The translations under genes and the position numbers were made by a program. A DNA stretch of 64,000 nt from Rudanella paleaurantiibacter (GTDB taxonomy: Bacteria; Bacteroidota; Bacteroidia; Cytophagales; Spirosomataceae): NCBI RefSeq assembly GCF_009184635.1, contig NZ_WELI01000009.1, positions 1-64,000 of the forward strand, written 5' to 3'. This document shows, piece by piece, positions 33,180 through 41,600 of the stretch. Each line of letters begins with the position of its first letter. Position 1 is the first letter of the stretch. Below the pieces are notes generated by a model. That model was not told where the DNA came from. It worked only from the letters and a program-made list of their open reading frames with translations, and did no database searches.

Positions 33180-35618
33180 ATGAACCCCATCTGGCTTACC
33201 GATTCCCGCCAGGTCATTGCCGACCCCCAAAACACTGTTTTTTTTGCCATTCCGGGTACCCGGCACGATGGCCACCTGTACATCAACGAGCTGTACGAAC
33301 GCGGAGTCCGGCAGTTTGTGGTGCAACAGGGCCTGGAACGCCCTGAGTGGCAGGCCCTAACCCATGCGGAATGGATTCGCGTACCCAATGTACTGGTTGC
33401 ACTACAGCACGAAGCCGCCCGACACCGGGCCCAGTTCACGATTCCGGTGGTAGGCATTACGGGCAGCAACGGCAAAACGATTGTAAAGGAGTGGCTGGCG
33501 CAACTTCTCGCTACCGACTTTGTCATTGCCCGTAGCCCTAAAAGCTACAATTCGCAGGTGGGCGTACCGCTTTCGGTGCATCAACTCAACGGGTCGCACA
33601 CGCTCGGCATTTTTGAAGCGGGTATCTCGGCTCCGCACGAAATGGTTAACCTGGAACCGATTGTGGCCCCTACCATCGGGGTCTTTACCAACATCGGAAC
33701 CGCCCACGACGAAGGGTTTCGGAGCCGAAAGCAAAAAGTTGCAGAGAAGCTAAGGCTGTTTACCCACGCGCAATGCCTCATTTACCGGAAAGACTACTCC
33801 GACATCGACGAAGAGATCCGGCTGTTGCTCAAGGCTGTTAACCCGGCTATTCGGCTCGTAAGTTGGTCAACGACCGATGAGGCAGCCGACTTCACGGCTC
33901 AGGTGACAGGCCCAACACTCCGGCTAACCCGTAGCAACGGGGGAGCCTGGCACCTTCAGCTCCCCTTCACCGACCCCGCTTCGGTCGAGAACCTCATTCA
34001 TTGCCTGCTTGTGCTTCTGGAGCTGGGCCTAACCGACGAAGCCGGGCTGCAGAAACGGCTCAACCGGCTCCGACCCGTATCTATGCGGCTTGAACTGAAA
34101 GAAGGCATCCATAACAGTGTGCTCATTGATGATACGTACAACAACGACGTTGCTGGTTTGCAACTTGCCCTCAACTTTCTGAATCAGCAGCGCACGCGTC
34201 CCCGGCAGGTTATTATTTTATCGGATGTGCTGCAATCGGGCCAACCCGAAGCCGACCTCTACACCCAAATTGGGCAACTTATTAGCGAACAGCACCCCGA
34301 CCTGTTTGTGGGTATTGGTCCGGTTCTGAACGGGCAACGGGGCCATTTTCCGGCTGGCAGCGCATTTTACCCCGATACCGAATCGTTTTTGGCTGAGGTA
34401 CCTGCCGAGCTTTTCCGCGATGCCGTGGTGCTCGTCAAAGGAGCCCGGTCCTTCACGTTCGAGCGGATTATCAACCGGCTACAACGCAAAGTGCATGGCA
34501 CAGTGCTGCACATCAACCTCGATGCTCTCACCCACAACCTCAATTACTACCGCGCCAAGGTTGGCCGGAGCGCCGGACCGTCTCCAACCAAAATTATGGT
34601 CATGGTGAAGGCCTTCGCGTACGGAGCTGGTAGCGTTGAGGTGGCCCAGTTGCTCCAGTTCAACCGGGTCGACTATCTCGCGGTTGCCTATGCCGATGAA
34701 GGGGTGCAACTCCGACAAAACGGGGTCGATTTGCCCATTATGGTCATGAATCCAGCCCCCGAAACCTTCGCTACCCTCCTCGACCATCGGCTCGAACCCG
34801 AAATCTACAGCCTCAGACTCCTGCGCGAATGGTGCGATTTTGTGCAAACCCGATCCGACCTGAATCCTGACGAGCCGGTGCGACTGCATCTTAAAATTGA
34901 TACGGGTATGCACCGGTTGGGTTTTTTACCCGATGATCTGCCCGCCGTTATCGCGTTGCTTAACGAACACCCTAACCTGCAGGTACCTACCGTTTTCAGC
35001 CATTTGGTTGGGGCCGACGAAGCCCAGTTCAATGCCTTCTCACAGGAGCAGTACACCCGATTTGTACAAGCCACTACCCAGCTGGAAGATGGTCTCGGGT
35101 ATTGCCCCACGCGGCACCTGCTCAACTCGGCCGGTATTGTGCGGTTCCCCGAGTTTCGGCTCGACATGGTGCGGCTGGGAATCGGGTTGTACGGCGTTGA
35201 AAGCAGTCAGATTGAACCGGGGCGCGTGCTGCCCGTTGGCACGCTCCGCACCGTTATCAGCCAGATCAAAACCGTGCGGGCGGGCGATACAGTTGGATAT
35301 AGCCGCCGGGGTGTACTCGACCACGACGCCCGCATTGCCACGCTGGCCATCGGATACGCCGACGGTTACGACCGGCGTTTCGGCAATGGTGTAGGCAAAA
35401 TCTGGGTCAACGGCACCCTCTGCCCTACCATCGGCAACATCTGTATGGACATGACCATGATTGACGTAACAGCAGCCTCCGTTTCGGAAGGCGACGAGGT
35501 CGAAATCTTTGGTCCGAATGTATCGGTTAAGGAATTAGCCCAACTGATAGGTACAATCCCCTACGAGCTGCTCACCAACGTGAGCGACCGAGTCAAGCGC
35601 GTTTTTTACAAAGAGTGA
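33180..35618 (+). CDS. murF-alr: MurF / alanine racemase fusion
   Basis: 812 residues holding two enzymes of cell-wall precursor synthesis. The first half (about 1-435) is UDP-MurNAc-tripeptide:D-Ala-D-Ala ligase, with ATP loop GITGSNGKTIVKEW (92-105), FTNIGTAHDEGF and LIDDTYNNDVAGL. The second (about 440-812) is alanine racemase, with PLP lysine Lys477 in MVKAFAYGAGS, KIDTGMHRLG and GYSRRG containing the catalytic Tyr. It supplies D-Ala and uses the dipeptide in one protein. The fusion is known in Bacteroidetes. It is cytosolic and probably in one operon with corA. Confidence 0.96.
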   Translation: MNPIWLTDSRQVIADPQNTVFFAIPGTRHDGHLYINELYERGVRQFVVQQGLERPEWQALTHAEWIRVPNVLVALQHEAARHRAQFTIPVVGITGSNGKTIVKEWLAQLLATDFVIARSPKSYNSQVGVPLSVHQLNGSHTLGIFEAGISAPHEMVNLEPIVAPTIGVFTNIGTAHDEGFRSRKQKVAEKLRLFTHAQCLIYRKDYSDIDEEIRLLLKAVNPAIRLVSWSTTDEAADFTAQVTGPTLRLTRSNGGAWHLQLPFTDPASVENLIHCLLVLLELGLTDEAGLQKRLNRLRPVSMRLELKEGIHNSVLIDDTYNNDVAGLQLALNFLNQQRTRPRQVIILSDVLQSGQPEADLYTQIGQLISEQHPDLFVGIGPVLNGQRGHFPAGSAFYPDTESFLAEVPAELFRDAVVLVKGARSFTFERIINRLQRKVHGTVLHINLDALTHNLNYYRAKVGRSAGPSPTKIMVMVKAFAYGAGSVEVAQLLQFNRVDYLAVAYADEGVQLRQNGVDLPIMVMNPAPETFATLLDHRLEPEIYSLRLLREWCDFVQTRSDLNPDEPVRLHLKIDTGMHRLGFLPDDLPAVIALLNEHPNLQVPTVFSHLVGADEAQFNAFSQEQYTRFVQATTQLEDGLGYCPTRHLLNSAGIVRFPEFRLDMVRLGIGLYGVESSQIEPGRVLPVGTLRTVISQIKTVRAGDTVGYSRRGVLDHDARIATLAIGYADGYDRRFGNGVGKIWVNGTLCPTIGNICMDMTMIDVTAASVSEGDEVEIFGPNVSVKELAQLIGTIPYELLTNVSDRVKRVFYKE

Positions 35619-35761
35619 CAAATTGACTTACCTTAACCACCTCAATTTCAACAAATTAAACCCCTCCCACCATTAATAAAGGATTAAAATTATAAAGTGA
35701 GGTTTTGTTCATACGTAAACTTTTGATTAAGTTGTGATCCAATTATTAATCCTATTTATTT

Positions 35762-37150
35762 ATGAACAAACTAACTTCTCTTGGAAAGCGGGCGGCAACC
35801 GTTCTGCTGAGCAGTGCTCTGCTGTACAGTTGCCAGCCCCAGATTGAATTAACGCCAACAACAACCGGTCAGGCCCGGGTTGCCGAGCGGGGCAACTTTG
35901 TCCCCGGCGAGGTGTTGGTGAAGTTTAAAGAAGGTGTCGCGTCCGAAAAAATTTTAAAAGCCCTTAGCAAACAGAAGTACAGCAAAGCCGAGAAAATTCT
36001 GACCAAAATGATGGAGGACAAAGGCGATAAAGAGGGAGTTACGCTCCTTTCAACGTCGCTGGATGTCTTTGAGGCCATCAACGAGCTAAAAGGCATGCCG
36101 GAAGTAGAGTATGCTGAGCCAAACTACATCTACACGCTGGATGCTACCTCCAACGATTCGTATTTCACCAGCGGACAACTTTGGGGCATGTACAGCGCAT
36201 CGACCTCGCCCGCTAATCAGTTTGGCAGTGGGGCCGCCGTGGCCTGGAACGCCAACAAACTCGGTTCGAGCAGCGTAATTGTCGGCATTATCGACGAAGG
36301 GTACATGCGGACGCATACCGACCTGTCGGCCAATAGCTGGGTAAACCCCTACGAAACGAGTAATGGTGTTGATGACGATGGCAATGGCTACGTGGATGAT
36401 CTGTACGGCTGGGACTTTGCATCTAACAATGCCTCAATTTACGACGGCCCGTCCGACGATCATGGTACGCACGTAGCGGGTACTATTGGCGCACGGGGTG
36501 GCAACGGCACCGGCGTGGCTGGTGTGTGCTGGAACGTAAAGATGATTGGTCTGAAGTTTCTGGGTAGCAGCGGAGGCAGCACCGCCAACGCCATCAAAGC
36601 CATTGACTACCTGACCGACCTGAAACGGCGTCATGGGCTCAACATCGTAGCCAGCAACAACTCATGGGGCGGTGGTGGCTATTCACAGGCCCTGCGCGAC
36701 GCTATCGAGCGCGCCAATGCAGCCGGGATTCTGTTTGTGGCAGCCGCTGGTAATGGGGGCTCTGATGGTGTAGGCGACAACAACGACGCTGTAGCCAACT
36801 ATCCCTCAAACTACAATAACACCAACGTAATTGCGGTTGCGGCCATCACCTCATCGGGGGCTCGGTCGAGCTTCTCGAACTTCGGCGCAACAACGGTAGA
36901 CCTTGGCGCACCGGGTTCGGGCATCTGGTCAACGGTACCAACGTCGAGCGGGGGCTCGGGCTATGCCTCATACAACGGCACATCAATGGCAACCCCGCAC
37001 GTAACTGGCGCCGTTGCGCTCTACAAGTCGCTGTACCCAACGGCTACGGCTTCACAAATCAAATCGGCCATCCTGAACACCACCGTACCCACCGCATCTC
37101 TGTCGGGCCGGTGTGTTACGGGCGGACGCCTGAGCGTAACGACGTTCTAA
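35762..37150 (+). CDS. S8 (subtilisin-like) peptidase, predicted lipoprotein
   Basis: 462 residues. The signal ends LLYSC, so Cys24 is probably lipidated. A short propeptide-like domain (about 44-120, with FVPGEVLVKFKEG) precedes the catalytic domain. The triad is Asp178 (IIDEGYMRTH), His234 (DDHGTHVAG) and Ser408 (YNGTSMATPH). The Asp motif reads DEG where DTG or DSG is usual. VDDDGNGYVDD (about 203-213) is a likely Ca2+ loop. It ends soon after the Ser region, without a type IX sorting domain. Probably on the outer-membrane surface or in the periplasm. Confidence 0.93.
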   Translation: MNKLTSLGKRAATVLLSSALLYSCQPQIELTPTTTGQARVAERGNFVPGEVLVKFKEGVASEKILKALSKQKYSKAEKILTKMMEDKGDKEGVTLLSTSLDVFEAINELKGMPEVEYAEPNYIYTLDATSNDSYFTSGQLWGMYSASTSPANQFGSGAAVAWNANKLGSSSVIVGIIDEGYMRTHTDLSANSWVNPYETSNGVDDDGNGYVDDLYGWDFASNNASIYDGPSDDHGTHVAGTIGARGGNGTGVAGVCWNVKMIGLKFLGSSGGSTANAIKAIDYLTDLKRRHGLNIVASNNSWGGGGYSQALRDAIERANAAGILFVAAAGNGGSDGVGDNNDAVANYPSNYNNTNVIAVAAITSSGARSSFSNFGATTVDLGAPGSGIWSTVPTSSGGSGYASYNGTSMATPHVTGAVALYKSLYPTATASQIKSAILNTTVPTASLSGRCVTGGRLSVTTF

Positions 37151-37177
37151 CTTTCCTTTACCAACCCATATTGATCG

Positions 37178-37208
37178 GGGGCAGTACTTGTTACTGCCCC
37201 TTTTTTTA
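37178..37208 (+). terminator. Intrinsic terminator of the S8 peptidase gene
   Basis: A perfect 9-bp stem GGGGCAGTA/TACTGCCCC (37178-37200) with a 5-base loop is followed by eight T residues. Confidence 0.9.
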
Positions 37209-37300
37209 TAATATCCAGATGATCAGTCTATTATACAAAGTGCCTCAGAAACCACTTACCGTTTACACAAAAGTATCCGGCTCATATACTTACCGTAACA

Positions 37301-37308
37301 TACATTTG
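37301..37308 (+). promoter_or_regulatory. Putative -7 box for the lipocalin-like lipoprotein
   Basis: TACATTTG matches TAnnTTTG exactly, 30 bases before the ATG at 37339. No clear -33 element is seen. Confidence 0.45.
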
Positions 37309-37338
37309 AATCTATTACCAACAATTCACTACACACAA

Positions 37339-37857
37339 ATGAAACGTTTCCTATTCACTGCCGCTATCCTCGGCCTTACCCTTACCAGCTGTTCAAAGAG
37401 TGACGATCCCACACCCGCCAGCGACCCCACAACCTTAATTGCCAAAAACTGGAAAAACACCCAAACTGACCTGCTAGTCGACGGCAAAGTGGGAACAGCC
37501 CTGTACAAAGAGGGAGCCAAAGACAACCCAATGGATATGTCGAACTTCAAAATGAACCTGAGCAGCAACGGCACCTTTGTAGAGAGTGACGTTGATGATC
37601 AGGGAAAACCCTATCAGGATAAAGGTACCTGGAAGCTGATCGATTCTAACAAGAAGCTGCAACTTACCTACGAAGACAAAACAGTGGAGACCTACGATAT
37701 CACCAGTCTTACCAGCAATGAACTACAGGTCAAAGCTGAGCAAAAGCTCTCTTCAGTAAGCCAGGACGACGATTTCGGTTTGGCGTTTATTGCCATTTTC
37801 CTCGGAATTACCCCAAAAGAATCGCTGGGCCTCCAGATGAAGTTCAAGCCCCAGTAA
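37339..37857 (+). CDS. Small lipoprotein, lipocalin-like
   Basis: 172 residues from ATG at 37339, chosen for its lipoprotein signal MKRFLFTAAILGLTLTSCSK with Cys18. The body reads like the Bacteroidetes lipocalin-like group: IAKNWKNTQTDLLVDGK near the start, then FKMNLSSNGTFVESD, KGTWKLIDSNKKLQLTYEDKTVETYDI and a hydrophobic close. Binding partner or ligand unknown. The terminator that follows is shared with the convergent gene. Confidence 0.7.
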   Translation: MKRFLFTAAILGLTLTSCSKSDDPTPASDPTTLIAKNWKNTQTDLLVDGKVGTALYKEGAKDNPMDMSNFKMNLSSNGTFVESDVDDQGKPYQDKGTWKLIDSNKKLQLTYEDKTVETYDITSLTSNELQVKAEQKLSSVSQDDDFGLAFIAIFLGITPKESLGLQMKFKPQ

Positions 37858-37874
37858 CCTACTGGTCAGGCAAC

Positions 37875-37907
37875 AAAAAAGCGCCCTCAGTCTGGGGGCG
37901 CTTTTTT
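37875..37907. terminator. Bidirectional terminator
   Basis: AAAAAAGCGCCC (37875-37886) pairs with GGGCGCTTTTTT (37896-37907) across a 9-base loop, between convergent genes. Confidence 0.88.
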
Positions 37908-37928
37908 AGTATCACTCAAGCTGACTCA

Positions 37929-38606
37929 CTATTGTTTTTTGGCCTTTACAGTCTCTACATTCTTCTTTTTTACATCCATTTCGGTTAGGGCGTTTTCCTG
38001 CTCGGTTTTGTTCAGGTCGACGTCTTTGGTCAGCTGGTCGAGTTCCTTTGCATTTTCATCCAGACTACGCAGGAGCCGTTCTTTTTCGCGCTTATTCCGC
38101 TCAATATCCCGCCCAAGCCGTTCGCCTTTCTGCACTGAACGCTGATGCGCTTTCTGAGCTTCGGTAAAGCTTTCTTCGGCAATGCGTACTTCATTATTGT
38201 ATAGCGCCTTAGCCGCAAAGTCTTTCAGCAGGGTTTCAGCAGCACTGTAGCTGGGGTCGCCAGGCCGGGCAAAATTGCCACTGCCCAAATCAAACGACGC
38301 AAACAGAGTAGTTGATGCTTTGCCTCCTTTTAACTGACTGGTCAGATTGATTGGCTCCGACGAGACCGACGGAATGTCGGCATTGGTCACCCGAAACACC
38401 CCTCGCGAGAGGTTCATCCGGCCGTATGACCGTAGCACCTGTTCCCACTCGCGGCTAACCGCTTTCTCGTCGACGGGTAAGGTCAGAAACAAGCCCGACA
38501 ACTTATTTTTCTCAATCGTTTGTTCGCCAGCGTACACGGTCTGCGCCCGACTTCCAAAGCCAGCCAGCATCAGTATTGCCCAGAAACCAATCCAGTTTGT
38601 TTTCAT
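37929..38606 (-). CDS. Secreted coiled-coil protein of unknown function
   Basis: 225 residues from ATG at 38604-38606. The signal peptide is MKTNWIGFWAILMLAGFGSRAQ. Residues 25-130 form a compact domain, with LSGLFLTLPVDEKAVSREWEQVL and GGKASTTLFASFDLG. From about 140 to the end it is one long charged coiled coil (KGERLGRDIERNKREKER, LDENAKELDQLTKDV), ending with Lys-rich residues. I recognise no named family. The gene lies alone between two terminators. A periplasmic structural or tethering role is possible but only a guess. Confidence 0.72.
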   Translation of the reverse strand: MKTNWIGFWAILMLAGFGSRAQTVYAGEQTIEKNKLSGLFLTLPVDEKAVSREWEQVLRSYGRMNLSRGVFRVTNADIPSVSSEPINLTSQLKGGKASTTLFASFDLGSGNFARPGDPSYSAAETLLKDFAAKALYNNEVRIAEESFTEAQKAHQRSVQKGERLGRDIERNKREKERLLRSLDENAKELDQLTKDVDLNKTEQENALTEMDVKKKNVETVKAKKQ

Positions 38607-38741
38607 CACGACGTGGGTTTTTGCGAGCAAAGGAAAGAGGTTCTACCCGAAAAGGCAACCCAATTTTTACCAGCCGGTTGGGGCACGGGTTACACGGACG
38701 AAAAGCAGGTCGACTGCCAGCCGGACTCCCGTAAAAGAACC

Positions 38742-40640
38742 TTACATCCACTCCCAGGCACTGCGGTACCCATCGTGCGTTTGGGCATAGCTGATCAGGT
38801 CGGCATAAAACGAATGCGTTGCCAATGTGGCACTATCGCCAATCATAACCAGTTTTTTACGGGCACGTGTCATGGCTACGTTCATCCGTCGGATGTCGGA
38901 CAGGAAGCCAATTTCGCCTTTGTCGTTGCTGCGCGTGAGCGAGATATACACAATGTCACGCTCCTGGCCCTGAAAACTGTCAATGGTATTGACGGCAATC
39001 CTGGCCCGAAACGGAGCCAGTTCGGCGTTTTGCGTCAGCTGCTCCGACAGGAGATTTAGCTGCGCCTTGTAGGGTGAAATCACGGCCGTCGACGGGAAGT
39101 CTGCCGGGCCGTATGCCGGGCTTAACTCCTCAGCCAGTAAGGCCAAATGACGAATCAGAAACGCGGCCTCTTCGGGGTTGGTTGAGCTGGTACCTTCGAG
39201 TTTTTCCTCGAAACCGCACCCGGCGGTGTCCACAAACAAAAGAGGCAGGTCGCCCGTATGCAAGCTGTGGGTAGCCACCGAGGTATGCGCCTGGAGTTGC
39301 CCGCCGTAAAACACGGATGATGAGTAGCCCATGATCCGCTCGTGCATCCGATACTGCACGTTGAGCAGGCGCACTGCTTCGGGGTGCAGAGTTACCCCTT
39401 TTTCAAGGAGCGTGGTGGCTAAACCCTGCCGGGCTGCATCCACTGATTTAATGGTGGGTGGTAACTGGCAATGATCACCAGCAAGCACCACTTTTTGGGC
39501 TTTCAGAATCGGAATCCAGCAAGCCGGCTCAAGCGCCTGACCGGCTTCATCAATCACAACGGTATGGTACCGCCGGTCACGAATCAGGTACTGGTTGGCC
39601 CCCACCAGCGTTGCCGTAATGACCTGCGCCTGCGCCAGCAGTTCATCGGTAATATACTGCTCGATCTGGGCAACATCTTTCATGATTCGGTGGGCTTCAT
39701 CAAACAGTGCCTTACGTTGCTCCCGTTCGGCCCGGCCGAAACTGCGCTTGTACTTATGCGCCATTGCCTTAAACTCGCTTGCCTGCTTGCGGAGTTTTTT
39801 GATGTCTTTCATCATCCGGTGGTCGGCCATCTGATGATCGAGGGTTAAGCCCATTAACCGTTCCGATACCCGCGCCGGGTTGCCTACCCGCAGTACCCGA
39901 AGGCCTTCGTCGTGCAGTTTTTCGCTCAACAGATCAACAGCGGCATTACTCGGTGCTACCACCAGAATCTGTTTATGATCCTGCCCGTACAGGGCCTTGA
40001 TGGCCTGCACCAGCGTGGTGGTTTTACCGGTACCGGGAGGGCCGTGTACAATAGCCAGTTCGTTGGCCGCCAGAATTGTACCAACTGCCTGTAGCTGACT
40101 CTCGTTGAGACGAGGAATAACGGGTAATGTGGGCAACGGCCGAAACGTAGGGTTTGCATCCCCCGTCAGAACTCTGACAAGCCGGTTCTCACCCTTGTCG
40201 GCCAACGTACTTGCCAGTTGCAGGGCCTCCTGCATCTGATCATAGCTCTGATCATCAAACAGCAGCTCAACACCCAGCTTACCATCCCGCGACCAATCGG
40301 GCAGTTCGTCGGTGAGTAGGGTAATCTTGAGCCGATTACCACCCTGATACGCAATTGTCCCCTCGACCCGGTCATTTTTGGGGTCATGGTTGCTGAACAG
40401 CATAGCGGGCGTGCCTACCCGAAACTGATGGGCAATGTCCTGATGCGTAGTCCGCTCAACCTCGACGGTGAGGTAATCGCCCCGGCCCAACTCCGAACCC
40501 CGAATGGCGATAGGGTACCACGTCAACCCATCGGACCGGCGCTCGGCAATCGAGGTCGATTCGGTCAGTCGGCGGTACTGTTCACGGTCTTCGTTTCGTT
40601 CGGCTTTAAGAAGCTGAAGAAGCTGTTTGAAATAATCCAT
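38742..40640 (-). CDS. Superfamily 1 DNA/RNA helicase, IGHMBP2/UPF1-like
   Basis: 632 residues from ATG at 40638-40640. The upstream in-frame stretch has no family similarity and lies before a good -7 box. An N-terminal beta-barrel domain (about 30-160) precedes the helicase core. Motif I is VHGPPGTGKTTT (198-209), motif II VIDEAGQAL, motif III LAGDHCQLPPT, motif V IDSFQGQERDIVYISL and motif VI MNVAMTRARKKLVMIGD. A coiled region near 300-340 fits the stalk of UPF1-like enzymes. It is probably a 5'-3' helicase on nucleic acids. Bacterial members are of unknown role. Confidence 0.92.
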   Translation of the reverse strand: MDYFKQLLQLLKAERNEDREQYRRLTESTSIAERRSDGLTWYPIAIRGSELGRGDYLTVEVERTTHQDIAHQFRVGTPAMLFSNHDPKNDRVEGTIAYQGGNRLKITLLTDELPDWSRDGKLGVELLFDDQSYDQMQEALQLASTLADKGENRLVRVLTGDANPTFRPLPTLPVIPRLNESQLQAVGTILAANELAIVHGPPGTGKTTTLVQAIKALYGQDHKQILVVAPSNAAVDLLSEKLHDEGLRVLRVGNPARVSERLMGLTLDHQMADHRMMKDIKKLRKQASEFKAMAHKYKRSFGRAEREQRKALFDEAHRIMKDVAQIEQYITDELLAQAQVITATLVGANQYLIRDRRYHTVVIDEAGQALEPACWIPILKAQKVVLAGDHCQLPPTIKSVDAARQGLATTLLEKGVTLHPEAVRLLNVQYRMHERIMGYSSSVFYGGQLQAHTSVATHSLHTGDLPLLFVDTAGCGFEEKLEGTSSTNPEEAAFLIRHLALLAEELSPAYGPADFPSTAVISPYKAQLNLLSEQLTQNAELAPFRARIAVNTIDSFQGQERDIVYISLTRSNDKGEIGFLSDIRRMNVAMTRARKKLVMIGDSATLATHSFYADLISYAQTHDGYRSAWEWM

Positions 40641-40643
40641 GCG

Positions 40644-40651
40644 CAAAGATA
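40644..40651 (-). promoter_or_regulatory. Putative -7 box for the helicase gene
   Basis: On the minus strand TATCTTTG matches TAnnTTTG exactly and ends only three bases before the ATG at 40640, with TTCGG about 19 bases upstream. If used, the transcript would be nearly leaderless. Confidence 0.35.
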
Positions 40652-40761
40652 CCCGACTGGCGCACTTAAGCCGAATGGCTACATATTCGGGTGAACCTGG
40701 CAAATCAGACCAGCCATGCTGATTTTTCGGCAGCTATTAGCCATGATTCTCGTTCATACAA

Positions 40762-40802
40762 AACCCCGAGGCCAGCCCACTTTGATGGGCCAACCTCGGG
40801 GT
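40762..40802 (-). terminator. Hairpin downstream of pdxH
   Basis: AACCCCGAGG (40762-40771) and CCTCGGGGTT (40793-40802) form the base, continuing into AGCCCA/TGGGCC with a small internal mismatch. On the minus strand it follows pdxH and ends in GGTTTTG. Confidence 0.7.
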
Positions 40803-40866
40803 TGAGCACGGTTTAACTCGATTAAAACAGACCGTTTACTAAAATAAAAGGATTCGAATGGAGCGA

Positions 40867-41508
40867 TTAGGGCGATACGCGCTCGATTACCCAGGCTCCG
40901 TCGACCAGACGGTACCGTATTCGGTCGTGTAATCGGCTGGGGCGGCCCTGCCAAAACTCGATTGAATCGGGCACCACCCGGTAACCACCCCAATGCGGGG
41001 GCCGGGGCACCGGTTTTCCATCAAATTGTGCCTCCAGTTCGTTCTGACGGTTGGTCAGCTCGTCACGACTTTGGATTACGGTACTTTGTCGCGATACCCA
41101 GGCACCAATCTGACTACCCCGTGGCCGGCTCCCAAAATAAATATCTGACTCCTCAGGGGTCACTTTTTCCACAACGCCTTCGACCCGAATCTGCCGCTCG
41201 AGTTCCGGGTAAAAGAAAGTCAGCGAGGCCACCGGATTAGCAGCCAAATCTTGCCCTTTGTCACTTTCATAATTGGTGTAGAACACAAAACCCCGGCCAT
41301 CGACCTCTTTGATGAGCACAATCCGACCTGATGGACGGCCATTTTCGCCAACAGTAGCCAAATGCATAGCGTTTGGCTCGGGAATACCAGCCCCCAATGC
41401 AGCCTCAAACCACTGCCGAAACTGGGCGAAAGGGTCGGCCAAAACATCGCTGCGATCAAGCCCGTTGAGGGTATACTCCTTTCTTAAGTCTGCTATTTCT
41501 ACCGACAT
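40867..41508 (-). CDS. pdxH: Pyridoxamine 5'-phosphate oxidase
   Basis: 213 residues. FMN-dependent oxidation of pyridoxamine or pyridoxine phosphate to PLP in the cytosol. Motifs: [56 protein letters not shown] and the C-terminal [16 protein letters not shown] with the PLP-binding Arg-Leu-His. The length and the end VIERVSP are normal. It stands alone and is divergent from the DUF349 gene. Confidence 0.97.
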   Translation of the reverse strand: MSVEIADLRKEYTLNGLDRSDVLADPFAQFRQWFEAALGAGIPEPNAMHLATVGENGRPSGRIVLIKEVDGRGFVFYTNYESDKGQDLAANPVASLTFFYPELERQIRVEGVVEKVTPEESDIYFGSRPRGSQIGAWVSRQSTVIQSRDELTNRQNELEAQFDGKPVPRPPHWGGYRVVPDSIEFWQGRPSRLHDRIRYRLVDGAWVIERVSP

Positions 41509-41567
41509 AATTCGTTTTCTTTGCGATCGTTAGGGAAGGAAAAATCCTCCGAATCCGCAATTCTTTC

Positions 41568-41575
41568 TATTTTTG
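41568..41575 (+). promoter_or_regulatory. Putative -7 box for the DUF349 gene
   Basis: TATTTTTG matches TAnnTTTG exactly, 25 bases before the ATG at 41601. The -33 region is weak. Confidence 0.45.
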
Positions 41576-41600
41576 CAAAAGTAATCGGTACGTTACCAAC

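Noticed and set aside
35762..37150. Type IX secretion cargo
   Set aside because: The S8 peptidase ends soon after its Ser motif and has a lipobox instead of a C-terminal sorting domain.
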